From the NCBI GenBank assembly GCA_016462625.1, contig JAEMSV010000012.1:1-58139 (forward strand): a stretch of 58,139 nucleotides of DNA. The letters are read 5' to 3'. Each line of letters begins with the position of its first letter. Position 1 is the stretch's first letter. Source of the stretch: Solirubrobacteraceae bacterium. Lineage in GTDB: Bacteria; Actinomycetota; Thermoleophilia; Solirubrobacterales; Solirubrobacteraceae. Both the position numbers and the translations under genes were made by a program. Positions 44,220 through 52,733 of this stretch are shown one piece after another. The notes beneath the pieces were generated by a model. The model did no database searches and was not told where the DNA came from. It saw only the letters and a program-made list of their open reading frames with translations.

Positions 44220-44818
44220 CGCTGCCCCTCGCTCACGAGCTTGCCGAACGCCTCGGAGAACTCCTCGGGCGACATGCCCTCGGCGCGGGCGCGCAGATCG
44301 GCGACCATCGGCTCGAGCTCGATTGCCCGACGGATCTGCGTCGTCGTCGCCTCCGGGTAGGCGGAGTAGAAGTGGCAGGCCTCGATCTCGTTGGCCTTGA
44401 TGTACGCCTTGAACGGGCCGGTGGGCAGCGCCTTGGGGAAGCCGTAGGAGCTGCCCCAGAACGTCCACATCCCGCGCGTGAGGATGTGCGAGAAGGCGTC
44501 GATGTACTCCTCCCAGCCGCCGTTGAAGTTGCTCTCGAAGTAGAGGTGCGGGTAGCGCAGCTTGCCGCTGGGCTGCGGCGCGCCGTTGTGCGGGAGCTCG
44601 CGGATGAGCGTCCAGCGCGCGAAGTGGATGAACGACAGCGTCTTCAGCGTGTCGAGCGTCTTGGGCAGCACCTTCGGCGCGATGAACACGGCCGGGAGCC
44701 ATGCGCGGCCCCACCACTTCACCGTGCTGAACACGGTGATCGCGATCGCCTGCCCGTCGACGTTGCCCGAGGTCGTCCCGGTGGCGGTCGGCGCGGCGGT
44801 GGGGGCCAGGACAGCCAT
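44210..44818 (-). CDS. Unknown protein, DyP-associated, paralog A
   Basis: This is a 202-residue protein, first gene of the DyP operon. It shares the HFARW, LYFESNFNGGWEEYIDAF, FYSAYPE and MSPEEFSEAF motifs with paralog B. A Thr/Ala-rich N terminus precedes WWGRAWLPAVFIAPKVL. It has a Trp-rich insertion (MWTFWGSSYGFP) absent from paralog B. No signal peptide is visible. Its promoter is TTGACT, 18 bp, TAGCGT on the minus strand, with the ATG 9 bp beyond. Function unknown; the strict overlap with paralog B and DyP suggests a common complex. Confidence 0.75.
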   Translation of the reverse strand: MAVLAPTAAPTATGTTSGNVDGQAIAITVFSTVKWWGRAWLPAVFIAPKVLPKTLDTLKTLSFIHFARWTLIRELPHNGAPQPSGKLRYPHLYFESNFNGGWEEYIDAFSHILTRGMWTFWGSSYGFPKALPTGPFKAYIKANEIEACHFYSAYPEATTTQIRRAIELEPMVADLRARAEGMSPEEFSEAFGKLVSEGQRCF

Positions 44819-44827
44819 GGCGCATCG

Positions 44828-44857
44828 ACGCTACGCCGCGTTCCGACGGACAGTCAA
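44828..44857 (-). promoter_or_regulatory. Promoter of the DyP operon
   Basis: On the minus strand TTGACT (complement of 44852-44857) and TAGCGT (complement of 44828-44833) are separated by 18 bp. The start codon of paralog A lies 9 bp downstream, predicting a leaderless or near-leaderless message. Confidence 0.65.
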
Positions 44858-44904
44858 CCGCCACCATCGTCGCCCCGGAAACCGGATGCGGCAGACTGAA
44901 CGGC

Positions 44905-45543
44905 ATGGCAGACGACGTCATCCCGCAGTCCCGCGGCCGCTTCGACCTCGACGTCGATCGTCAGCGGGCGTTCGTGTTCGTCGGCGGCATGGCGATCGTG
45001 ATGTGGCTCGCGGAGATCGTCGACACGATCATGGGCGGCGATCTCGACGCCTACGGCATCCGGCCCCGTGACACCGAGGGGCTCGAGGGCATCCCGCTCT
45101 CGCCGTTCCTGCACGGCGGCTTCGACCACCTCATCGCGAACACGCTGCCGTTCCTCGCGCTCGGGGCGATGATCGCGCTGAGCGGGTTCGTGCGGGTCGT
45201 CCTCGTCACGCTGATCGTGATGCTCGTCGGCGGCCTGGGCACGTGGCTGGTCGCGCCGGAGAACACGGTCCACATCGGGGCGAGCGGCGTGGTGTTCGGC
45301 TACGCCGCGTACCTCGTGGCGCGCGGGGCGTACACGCGGAGCCTCGTTCACATCGCGGCGGGCCTGGTCGTCATCGCGCTGTGGGGCGTGACCCTGCTCG
45401 GCGGGCTGACGCCGCAGGAGGGGATCTCCTGGCAGGGTCACCTCTTCGGCGCGCTCGGCGGCCTGGTTGCCGCGTGGGCGCTCGACGGGCGTGAGGCCCG
45501 CGAGCGCAGGGGCGGCGCGCCGGCCGCCCCTGATCCGCTGTGA
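44905..45543 (+). CDS. Rhomboid-family intramembrane serine protease
   Basis: This 212-residue membrane protein has about six helices. Catalytic Ser127 is in GASGVVFG and His179 in WQGHLFGALGG; His75 and Asn79 in HGGFDHLIANTLPF complete the oxyanion region. It should cleave substrates within the membrane; targets are unknown but the many exported proteins that follow could include some. ATG at 44905 is divergent from the DyP operon. Its stop directly touches the stop of the convergent gene (45543/45544). Confidence 0.92.
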   Translation: MADDVIPQSRGRFDLDVDRQRAFVFVGGMAIVMWLAEIVDTIMGGDLDAYGIRPRDTEGLEGIPLSPFLHGGFDHLIANTLPFLALGAMIALSGFVRVVLVTLIVMLVGGLGTWLVAPENTVHIGASGVVFGYAAYLVARGAYTRSLVHIAAGLVVIALWGVTLLGGLTPQEGISWQGHLFGALGGLVAAWALDGREARERRGGAPAAPDPL

Positions 45544-46338
45544 TCAGACGCGGCTGCTGTTCTTCCGCTTCTGCTTCTTGGCGCAGGTCTTGTACTTGCG
45601 CGTGCCGCTGATCGTCTTGCCGAGGACGGTCTTCGCGGTGATCTTCACCGTGTACTTGCCCTTCGGCAGGCCGACGAGGTTCACCGGAGCGGTGATCCGG
45701 TCGCGCTTGATCGTCTGCACGAGCTTGCCGTTGACGTAGACCTTCGCGGTGTCGAGCGCGTCGCCGCGCGGCTCCTTCAGCTTGATGCGGAAGCTGCGCT
45801 TGCTCATGCACTTCTTCTTGCCCTGGCTCGGCAGCGTGGCGATCGTGTTGATCGTCGGCTTGGCAGTCGACGGCGGGGCGATGAGGTCGGAGTCGTTGCA
45901 GCTGCCGCTCATGTTCGTGGCGTTGCCTTCGGCGTCGATCGTCGGCTGCAGCTCCGGGCTCTCCGGCGCGGCGAAGCAGGCACGCAGGAAGGTCTGCCCA
46001 TCCGGCTTCTTCAGGACGCGCCACGCGGAGTTGCCCAGCGTCGGCAGCGGCTCGCACGTGGAGCTGTTGAACCACTGGTGCTTGCCCCAGTACTGACCGT
46101 CGGCCTGGAGGCGCAGCTGCGTCCACATGCGCTCGCCGACGGCGTGCACGCATGTGGAGAACTGGGTCTGGCGGATGACGGTGCCCTGGAAGCTGCCGTC
46201 GGTCTGCGGCTGGACGGCGACCTCGCCGCCGGTGAAGGACCAGACACCCTCGATGTCCGCCGCGGCATGCGCGGAGGCCGGGGCGATCGCTGCGGCGAGC
46301 AGCGTGGCGAGAACTGCGATGCGGGCGGTGGGTGACAT
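45544..46338 (-). CDS. Exported protein with C-terminal Ig-like domain, function unknown
   Basis: This 264-residue exported protein has a signal peptide at 1-25 (ending SAHA). The first domain has GVWSFTGGEVAVQPQTDGSFQGTVI and repeated Cys, resembling small lipocalin-like barrels found in Solirubrobacterales proteins. The second (about 170-255) looks like an Ig/Big-type module: SFRIKLKEPRGD, AKVYVNGKLV, LPKGKYTVKITAKT. A Lys/Arg tail closes it. TAGGCT lies 7 bp before the ATG on the minus strand. No function can be assigned. Confidence 0.72.
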   Translation of the reverse strand: MSPTARIAVLATLLAAAIAPASAHAAADIEGVWSFTGGEVAVQPQTDGSFQGTVIRQTQFSTCVHAVGERMWTQLRLQADGQYWGKHQWFNSSTCEPLPTLGNSAWRVLKKPDGQTFLRACFAAPESPELQPTIDAEGNATNMSGSCNDSDLIAPPSTAKPTINTIATLPSQGKKKCMSKRSFRIKLKEPRGDALDTAKVYVNGKLVQTIKRDRITAPVNLVGLPKGKYTVKITAKTVLGKTISGTRKYKTCAKKQKRKNSSRV

Positions 46339-46408
46339 GGCTGCGAGCCTATGGTCGAGGGGTGCGGAGCACTGTCAGCTTCACGACACAGCGACTATCG
46401 GCTGGACG

Positions 46409-47356
46409 TCAGTCGTACTGGCCGAGGTCGTAGCGCTTGATGAGCTCGAGCAGTTTGGTCGCGTACTTCGGGTCGGTCGCGTACCGCTTGGCGACCTCGC
46501 GCAGGAAGCGCTCGGGGTCGTCGGTGTGCTCGAACGCCGGGGCGTAGACGGGGTTGGCGGTGAGCCTTGCGCCGTGGTCGAGGATCGACTGGTCGAGCGA
46601 CGTGTACGCGCGGAACGCGCCGACGGTGAGGACCAGCCGGCCGCGCTCGGCCTCCCGGGTCTTCTTCAGCACGCAGCCGACCGCGTTGGCCTCCCAGCGG
46701 TAGACGCCGCGGGTCGCCGTGGCCTGGGCCTTCATCCCGAAGAAGTTGTTGGCGAGCGCCGCGATCTTGCCGCCGCCCGTCTCCAGGATCCCCTGCGCGA
46801 GCGTCACGGAGACGGGAACCTTGTACGTGTCGCGGCTCTTGCGCGCGCCGGGCAGCGCGGCGGTGATGAACGACTCGGGCGTCGGGAACGGCGGGACGAG
46901 AATGACCGGCGCCACGATCCCGCAGGTGCCCTGCAGGACGCCCGGCGCGGCAGGGCTCGTGGCGGCCTTGATGCCGCAGATCGGGGCGGCGAGCGCCTGG
47001 GTGGAGCCGTTCAGCAGCCCGTCCGCCACCCAGCCGCGGCGGGTGCCGACCGTGACGCGAGACCAGATGCGGCTTGCCCCGTCACGCTTCGTCGTGCCGA
47101 TCCCGCCGATCTGCACGCACGAGACGCTCACGCGCGTGTTGACCTTCAGCTTCGCGAGGACCTTGCCACCACCCGGCGCGCTGCGGAGGTTGGCGTTCCC
47201 GGTCGTCGTGCTGACCACCGCAGACGCGGACGCGGGCAGGATGAGCGCGAGCAGCGCTGCGACGAGGGCGAGACGGACCACGCCTCCGAAGGCTACGGCT
47301 CCAAGTCGACGTTCCCGTCGACGTTTCCTTCGCTGAGCGGAAGTTTCGTCGACCAT
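46409..47356 (-). CDS. Exported SH3-domain glucosaminidase-like cell-wall hydrolase
   Basis: This 315-residue exported protein has a positively charged N terminus (RRKRRRERR) and signal helix at about 22-46. An SH3b-like domain follows (GNANLRSAPGGGKVLAKLK ... WSRVTVGTRRGWVADGLL), then a glucosaminidase domain (PVSVTLAQGILETGGG with catalytic Glu, NNFFGMKA). It should cut peptidoglycan glycan strands. ATG at 47356 has AGAGGAG six bases upstream; the frame is open further but that part overlaps the preceding gene. It is coupled to that gene by TAATG. Confidence 0.87.
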   Translation of the reverse strand: MVDETSAQRRKRRRERRLGAVAFGGVVRLALVAALLALILPASASAVVSTTTGNANLRSAPGGGKVLAKLKVNTRVSVSCVQIGGIGTTKRDGASRIWSRVTVGTRRGWVADGLLNGSTQALAAPICGIKAATSPAAPGVLQGTCGIVAPVILVPPFPTPESFITAALPGARKSRDTYKVPVSVTLAQGILETGGGKIAALANNFFGMKAQATATRGVYRWEANAVGCVLKKTREAERGRLVLTVGAFRAYTSLDQSILDHGARLTANPVYAPAFEHTDDPERFLREVAKRYATDPKYATKLLELIKRYDLGQYD

Positions 47357-48696
47357 TACGTCTCCTCTTCCGACGGCGCCGCCCAGCGGCTGCGGGCCCC
47401 GTCCTCGAATCGCAGTTGCACGCGGCGCACGTCGCGCACCCGCACGGTGAAGAACCGGCTGGCGCCGCGCGCGGTCAGCACGGCGCCGTCCGGTCCCAGG
47501 ACCTGCACGCGCCCGGCGCGCGGGACCCGTCCCCAGACGAGCAGCCCGCGCCCGCGGCGCAGGGCGACGACCGGCAGGCGGTAGGCCGCCAGGAGGGCCT
47601 TGGGCTTTCCGTCGGCGTGGAACATCCCGGACTGAAACCCGGTGAGGAGCCGATCGTCGCGGATCGCGTACTGGGTATGTGCACGCACGCCCGGTGTGCG
47701 CCATGCGACGAACTCCGACTCGTTGACGAGCTCAGCCTGCTTGGCCTCCGGCACGCCGTAGCGGCGATCGGGGAAGGACTGCACGCCGTTCTCGGTGTCC
47801 CAGACGGGCATCCCGCGGGCGATCCGGCCGCGGCGGCCGGCCGCGTGCAGGAGCCGCTTGAGCCGGGTGAGGGACGCAGGGGAGAGGTCGTCGGGCGTCG
47901 GCGGGAAGGTGAACGCGCCCTCGCGCGCCCGGAAGTAGCCGTGGAACGCCCAGCCGGTGCCGGGGAGCCGCGCGAACGTGCCCTCGCAGCCCGGGTGGCG
48001 CGGACCGCGAACGGGCCGGTACGCCCGGTCGAGGCACAGCAGCTCCCGGGCGAAGGCGAGCGGGCGCTGCGTGCACGACGCGCACCGGCCGTCCGATCCC
48101 ACCGGGAGCCCAGGGCCGATGAGCATGGTGTCGCGCCCGTGGCCCGTCGCGGCGAGCGCGCGGCCGGCAGCGCGGACGAGCGCGCGGTACATCGCGGGGG
48201 CGCGGCGAGTTCCGTCCTGCGAACGCTGCGGCGCGAGGAACTCCGGGTGGTTCGGCTCGTTCCACAGCTGCCAGTCGGTGACCTGCGGATAGCGGGCGCC
48301 GGCCTCGGCGACGAAGCGCTCGTAGGCGGCGACGTCCGGCCGCACGGAGTGGAACTCCCCGATCGTGCCCGCGGCCCAGGAGGGCGCGGGGGAGGTGAGG
48401 ACCATCAGGACGCGGAGGCCGCGGACGCGCGCGGCGGCGACGAGGTCGTCGAACTCCGCCCACGCGCGCGGGCCGTCGGGCGTGGGCTGCACGCGGCGCC
48501 AGACGACCTGCACCCGGACCATGTCGACGCCGTTGCGGACGGCGAAGTCGAGGGCGTCGGCGCGGGCGCCCGCGCCGCTGAGCAGCATCAGCCGGTCGTC
48601 CTCGAGGATCCGCAGCGGCGCCGCCGAGGCGGTCGGCGCGGCGAACGCCAGAAGCGCCGCGAGCAGCGGGATCAGGATGCGCACGCGGCGGATCAT
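47356..48696 (-). CDS. Exported TIM-barrel glycoside hydrolase-like protein (second)
   Basis: This 446-residue exported protein has a signal peptide at 1-25, a catalytic barrel with Glu147 in WNEPNHPE (acid/base) and Glu302 in VWDTENGVQ (nucleophile). A C-terminal beta domain follows from about 380 (LLVWGRVPRAGRVQVLGPDG). It resembles clan-A hydrolases such as GH39/GH5; the substrate is unknown. It is larger than the related protein at 125-1063. The stop overlaps the start of the glucosaminidase gene (TAATG), so the pair probably works on the same wall or surface polymer. Confidence 0.8.
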   Translation of the reverse strand: MIRRVRILIPLLAALLAFAAPTASAAPLRILEDDRLMLLSGAGARADALDFAVRNGVDMVRVQVVWRRVQPTPDGPRAWAEFDDLVAAARVRGLRVLMVLTSPAPSWAAGTIGEFHSVRPDVAAYERFVAEAGARYPQVTDWQLWNEPNHPEFLAPQRSQDGTRRAPAMYRALVRAAGRALAATGHGRDTMLIGPGLPVGSDGRCASCTQRPLAFARELLCLDRAYRPVRGPRHPGCEGTFARLPGTGWAFHGYFRAREGAFTFPPTPDDLSPASLTRLKRLLHAAGRRGRIARGMPVWDTENGVQSFPDRRYGVPEAKQAELVNESEFVAWRTPGVRAHTQYAIRDDRLLTGFQSGMFHADGKPKALLAAYRLPVVALRRGRGLLVWGRVPRAGRVQVLGPDGAVLTARGASRFFTVRVRDVRRVQLRFEDGARSRWAAPSEEET

Positions 48697-48738
48697 GCCT
48701 TCGCCGTAACACGGAGGTGCGGTATCCGTTGTGGTCCC

Positions 48739-49194
48739 ATGATGCTGCTCCGACGAATCGCCCCGCTCGTCATCGCCGCCCTGGTGGTGCTGACGCTTCC
48801 TGCTGCGGGCCATGCCGCGGGCAAGCAATTCAAGATCAACACCCACCACGGCACGAGCAAGACGACCTTCCGGGTCGCCTTCAAGCCGAAGCGGTCCTAC
48901 GACTACTACGAGGTCCGCATGGACTGGCGCGGCGGGAAGGCCAAGGGCTGCGACAAGTACGCCTCCCGCACCGTCGTCGACAACCGCCGCGGCGCCTGGT
49001 CCGTCGTCCGCCTGAAGCCGAACACGCCGCGCGGCAACCACCGCTGGTGCAAGGGCAGGTGGACCGTGCGCGTCCTGCGCATTCACAACTACGAGGTCGG
49101 CGACGCCTGCGGCGGCGACGAGATCTGCCGCGATCCGGCCGTCGACGGGACCGAGCGCATCACCGAGCGCAAGACGCACGTGCGGGTGTGGTGA
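48739..49194 (+). CDS. Small exported Cys-containing protein, tandem paralog 1
   Basis: This 151-residue exported protein has a signal peptide at about 1-27 (ending GHAA). The mature domain has KTTFRVAFKPK, MDWRGGKAKGCDKYA, KPNTPRGNHRWCKG and GGDEICRDP, with Cys that could form two disulfides. The next gene encodes a clear paralog. I do not recognise a family; the strand pattern suggests a small beta-sandwich. It is divergent from the hydrolase/glucosaminidase pair, so a surface role is likely. A second ATG directly follows the first. Confidence 0.72.
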   Translation: MMLLRRIAPLVIAALVVLTLPAAGHAAGKQFKINTHHGTSKTTFRVAFKPKRSYDYYEVRMDWRGGKAKGCDKYASRTVVDNRRGAWSVVRLKPNTPRGNHRWCKGRWTVRVLRIHNYEVGDACGGDEICRDPAVDGTERITERKTHVRVW

Positions 49195-49625
49195 TGCGCC
49201 GCGTCCTGATCGCGGCGCTGATCGCCGCCCTCGCGCTGCCGGCGGTCGCCGACAGCCGCGCCAAGTCGCTGAAGGTCACGCCCGCCGTCGGGAGCGCGAA
49301 GACGACGTTCCGGGTGGTCTTCAAGCCGAAGTACTCCGCGACCTACGCGAACAACCTCACGTACGGCGTCCGCATGGACTGGCGTGGCGGCCGGGCGAAG
49401 GGGTGCGACAAGTACGCCGAATCGATCGTCAACGCCCGCCGCGGTCGCTGGTCGGTGGGGCGCCTCACACCAAACACGCCGCGCGGCGACCGTCGGTGGT
49501 GCAAGGGGACATGGGTGGGCCGCGTGATGCGCTACGAGGTTGACGAGTGCTCGGGCGACGAGATCTGCCGCGATCCCGATGTCTACCGGACCGTCGAGCG
49601 ACGCTGGATCCGGCACGTCCGCTGA
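49194..49625 (+). CDS. Small exported Cys-containing protein, tandem paralog 2
   Basis: This 143-residue exported protein has a short signal (RRVLIAALIAALALPAVADS). It repeats the features of paralog 1: KTTFRVVFKPK, VRMDWRGGRAKGCDKYA, TPNTPRGDRRWCKG and SGDEICRDP. The inserted ATYANNLTYG and a different C terminus (ERRWIRHVR) show that it has diverged. Start ATG at 49194 overlaps the TGA of paralog 1; GTG at 49191 is possible. The function is unknown. Confidence 0.72.
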   Translation: MRRVLIAALIAALALPAVADSRAKSLKVTPAVGSAKTTFRVVFKPKYSATYANNLTYGVRMDWRGGRAKGCDKYAESIVNARRGRWSVGRLTPNTPRGDRRWCKGTWVGRVMRYEVDECSGDEICRDPDVYRTVERRWIRHVR

Positions 49626-49659
49626 CGCGTAGCGCCGGGCGATCCGGCAGGATCGCTCC

Positions 49660-51255
49660 ATGCCTTCTGCCGACTACGTGATCGTGGGAGGCGGCTCGGC
49701 CGGCTGCGTCCTGGCCAACCGCCTCTCCGAGGATCCCGCCGCGCGCGTCCTGCTGCTCGAGGCCGGCGGCGGTGGCCGCCATCCGAACATCTCGATCCCG
49801 GCGGCCTTCGCGAAGCAGTTCAAGACGAAGCTCGACTGGGATCTCGCGACCGAGCCCGAGCCGCACTGCGACGACCGCTCGCTGTACATCCCGCGCGGCA
49901 AGGGCCTGGGCGGCTCGAGCGCGATGAACGCGATGCTCTACGTCCGCGGCCGCCCGCTGGACTACGACCTGTGGGAGCGGGAGGGCGCGACCGGCTGGGG
50001 CTGGGACGACGTGCGGCCGTACTTCCTGCGCGCGGAGGACAACGGCCGCGGCCCGTCCGAGCACCACGCGGTCGGCGGTCCGCTGCGGGTCGAGGACGAG
50101 CGCTCACCCCGTGAGCTGACCCGCCGCTTCCTGGCCGCGGCCGAGGCGCAGGGCATCCCGTACATCCCCGACTACAACGGCCCCGAGCAGGACGGCTGCG
50201 CGCTCGCGCAGGTCACGCAGAAGGACGGGCGGCGGTGGAGCGTCTCGCGCGGGTACCTGCGGCCGGTCATGGGGCGCGAGAACCTCGAGGTCGTCACGAA
50301 CGCGCTGGTCGACCACGTCGAGATCCGCGGCGGTCGCGCGGTCGGGGTCCGGTACCGCGACAGGCGCGGGCGCGAACACGTCGCGACGGCGGACAGCGAG
50401 GTCATCCTCTCAGCCGGCGCGCTCGGCAGCCCGCAGCTGCTGATGCTCTCCGGCATCGGCCCGGCCGACCACCTCACGTCGGTCGGCCTCAGCGTCGAAG
50501 CCGATGTCCCGGGCGTCGGGCAGAACCTGCAGGACCACCCGTTCATCGTCTGCGTCTGGCACGTCGAGGGCGGCGGATCGCTCGCGGACGCCGAGCACCC
50601 GAAGTACCTCGCGGAGTGGCTGCTGCGCGGCTCCGGCCCGCTGACGTCGACCGTCGGAGAGGCGTTCGCGTTCGTGCGCTCCCGCGCCGGCCTGCCCGCA
50701 GCCGATCTGCAGTTCCACTTCGCGCCGGCGTACTTCGTCGACCACGGCTTCGAGGAGTACGACGACGATGCGATGACGTTCGGCCCGGTGCTGATCACGC
50801 CGAAGAGCCGCGGCGAGGTGACGCTGCGCAGTGCCGACCCGCGCGCCAAGCCGAAGATCCTCACGAACACGCTGGCCGAGCCCGAGGACCTCGCGTCGCT
50901 CGTCGCGGGGGTGAAGCTCGCCCGGGAGATCGCCGCGCAGGGACCGCTGCAGGGGGTCACCGGCCGCGAGCTGTTCCCCGGCGCGGATGTCTCGGGCGAC
51001 GCCGACATCGAGGACGACGTCCGCCGCCGGGTCGAGCTGCTCTACCACCCGTCGGGCACGTGCCGGATGGGCGCCGACTCCGACGAGCTCGCGGTGCTCG
51101 ATCCGGAGCTGCGCGTGCGCGGGGTCGACGGGCTGCGGGTCGTCGACGCGTCGGTCTTCCCGATCATCCCCGGCGGGAACACGAACGCCCCGACGATCAT
51201 GGTGGCCGAGCGCGCCGCGGACCTCATCCGGGGGCGTGTCCGGACGGCGGCGTAG
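49660..51255 (+). CDS. GMC-family FAD oxidoreductase (choline dehydrogenase-like)
   Basis: This 531-residue cytoplasmic flavoenzyme has an N-terminal FAD motif VGGGSAGCVLANRL, GMC signature 1 (PRGKGLGGSSAMNAMLYVRG) and signature 2 (GALGSPQLLMLSGIGP). The catalytic pair is His in YHPSGTCRMG and Asn in PGGNTNAPTIM. Substrates are usually alcohols; products include aldehydes and, in oxidases, hydrogen peroxide. No betaine-aldehyde dehydrogenase is nearby, so choline is not implied. The multicopper oxidase genes follow within 11 bp. Confidence 0.92.
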   Translation: MPSADYVIVGGGSAGCVLANRLSEDPAARVLLLEAGGGGRHPNISIPAAFAKQFKTKLDWDLATEPEPHCDDRSLYIPRGKGLGGSSAMNAMLYVRGRPLDYDLWEREGATGWGWDDVRPYFLRAEDNGRGPSEHHAVGGPLRVEDERSPRELTRRFLAAAEAQGIPYIPDYNGPEQDGCALAQVTQKDGRRWSVSRGYLRPVMGRENLEVVTNALVDHVEIRGGRAVGVRYRDRRGREHVATADSEVILSAGALGSPQLLMLSGIGPADHLTSVGLSVEADVPGVGQNLQDHPFIVCVWHVEGGGSLADAEHPKYLAEWLLRGSGPLTSTVGEAFAFVRSRAGLPAADLQFHFAPAYFVDHGFEEYDDDAMTFGPVLITPKSRGEVTLRSADPRAKPKILTNTLAEPEDLASLVAGVKLAREIAAQGPLQGVTGRELFPGADVSGDADIEDDVRRRVELLYHPSGTCRMGADSDELAVLDPELRVRGVDGLRVVDASVFPIIPGGNTNAPTIMVAERAADLIRGRVRTAA

Positions 51256-51265
51256 GTTCGCGCCC

Positions 51266-52726
51266 GTGTCTGCCCAGATCGTCCTGCGCTTCCTGCTCCC
51301 GCTGGTCATCCTGACCACCGGCGCCTTCGCCCTCGTGGTGCTGCTCAGCAGCGGCGACCGGCCGCCGCCGCCGATACCGGTCGCCGACGTCCAGAAGGGC
51401 GGTTGCCCGGCGACGCGCGGCCAGGCGATCAACGACGGGTTCTTTCAGCCCGCCGAGCGCCGGAGCGAGAACGGCGTGCTCAGCACCACGCTGAAGATGT
51501 CGAAGGACCGGGCGTACATCGCCAAGCCGAACATCGCGAGCACGCTGTTCGAGAAGAGCTATCCCGGCCCGACGCTGCGGGTCTGCCAGGGCGACACCCT
51601 GCGCATCAAGCTCATCAACGACACGAAGCAGCCGACCAACCTGCACGTCCACGGCCTGCACGTCAGCCCGCTGGGGCACGGCGACAACGTCCTGCTCGAC
51701 ATCAAGCCCGGCCAGAGCTGGCAGTACGAGTACAAGATCCCGCACGACCACCCGCCGGGCACCTACTGGTACCACCCCCACCGCCACGGCTACACCGAAC
51801 CGCAGGTCTGGGCGGGCATGGCCGGGATGCTCATCGTCGAGGGCAAGGGCTGGGACGACCTGCCGGGCATCGCCGGCGCGCGGGAGCGCAACCTCGTGGT
51901 CATGGCCAACCAGCTCAAGGGCGACGGCGTCATGAACGTCGACAACGCCACGAACAGCGGCGTCCGCATGCTCATCAACGGCCGGCTGCGCCCGAAGATC
52001 GACCTGGCGCCCGGTGAGGTCCAGCGCTGGCGCATCCTCAACGCGAGCGCCGACTACTTCGTGAAGCTCCGCATCCCCGGCCAGAAGCTCAACGTCATCT
52101 CCAGCGATGGCAACGCGCTGCGGAAGACGAGCGCAGAGGACGACGTGCTACTCGGTGGCGGCGAGCGCGTGGAGATCCTCGTCAAGGGGACGAGTGCGCC
52201 CGCGCGGCTCGAGACCGCGGCGTTCAAGCAGCAGTTCCTCAACACGCGCGAAGCGGTGCTCGCCGACATCAACCCGGTCGCGCCGACGACGGAGGGCAGC
52301 GTCCCCGAGAACCTCGTGCCGTTCGAGGACCTGCGCCGCCAGAAGGTCGACCGCAAGCGGACGATCACGTACTCGCGGCGCAAGGTCGGCAGCCAGCTCG
52401 AGTTCCTCGTCAACGGCAAGCAGTTCGGCCACCACCGCGTCGACCAGACGATGAAGCTGAACGACCTGGAGGAGTGGACGATCAAGAACCACACGAACGA
52501 GTGGCACTCCTTCCACATCCACATCAACCCGTTTCAGGTGACGAAGATCAACGGGAAGGCCGTGGACCGGGAGAGCTACGAGGACACGGTGCCGATCCCG
52601 CCGAACGACGGCTCGGTGACGCTGCGCCAGCGCTATCGGACCTACACCGGCCAGTTCGTCTTCCACTGCCACATCCTCGGCCACGAGGACGGCGGGATGA
52701 TGTCGCTCGTCGAGATCAAGAAGTAG
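51266..52726 (+). CDS. Membrane-anchored multicopper oxidase, copy 1
   Basis: This 486-residue laccase-like oxidase has an N-terminal uncleaved helix at about 5-28 (VLRFLLPLVILTTGAFALVVLL) that probably anchors it outside the membrane. The copper motifs are complete: HVHGLH, WYHPHRHG, HIHINPFQV and HCHILGHEDGGMM, the last carrying the type 1 Cys, His and an axial Met candidate. It should oxidise phenolics or metal ions with oxygen. GTG at 51266 lies 7 bp after TAGGTT. A close tandem paralog follows after 7 bp. Confidence 0.92.
   Translation: MSAQIVLRFLLPLVILTTGAFALVVLLSSGDRPPPPIPVADVQKGGCPATRGQAINDGFFQPAERRSENGVLSTTLKMSKDRAYIAKPNIASTLFEKSYPGPTLRVCQGDTLRIKLINDTKQPTNLHVHGLHVSPLGHGDNVLLDIKPGQSWQYEYKIPHDHPPGTYWYHPHRHGYTEPQVWAGMAGMLIVEGKGWDDLPGIAGARERNLVVMANQLKGDGVMNVDNATNSGVRMLINGRLRPKIDLAPGEVQRWRILNASADYFVKLRIPGQKLNVISSDGNALRKTSAEDDVLLGGGERVEILVKGTSAPARLETAAFKQQFLNTREAVLADINPVAPTTEGSVPENLVPFEDLRRQKVDRKRTITYSRRKVGSQLEFLVNGKQFGHHRVDQTMKLNDLEEWTIKNHTNEWHSFHIHINPFQVTKINGKAVDRESYEDTVPIPPNDGSVTLRQRYRTYTGQFVFHCHILGHEDGGMMSLVEIKK
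52313..52489 (+). repeat. 177-bp tract identical between the two multicopper oxidase genes (copy 1)
   Basis: From the CTC of LVPFEDL to the AAC before HTNEWH, every base including third codon positions equals 53778-53954. Sequence on both sides differs at many synonymous sites, which points to recent gene conversion. Confidence 0.85.
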
Positions 52727-52733
52727 TCGCGCG

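Noticed and set aside
42265..44818. Encapsulin nanocompartment locus
   Set aside because: DyP is a common encapsulin cargo, but neither neighbour has the length of a shell protein (about 265 residues), and I see no HK97-fold motif or cargo tail on DyP.
49660..51255. Choline-to-betaine pathway gene (betA)
   Set aside because: The GMC signatures fit many alcohol oxidoreductases, and no betaine-aldehyde dehydrogenase or choline transporter adjoins it.
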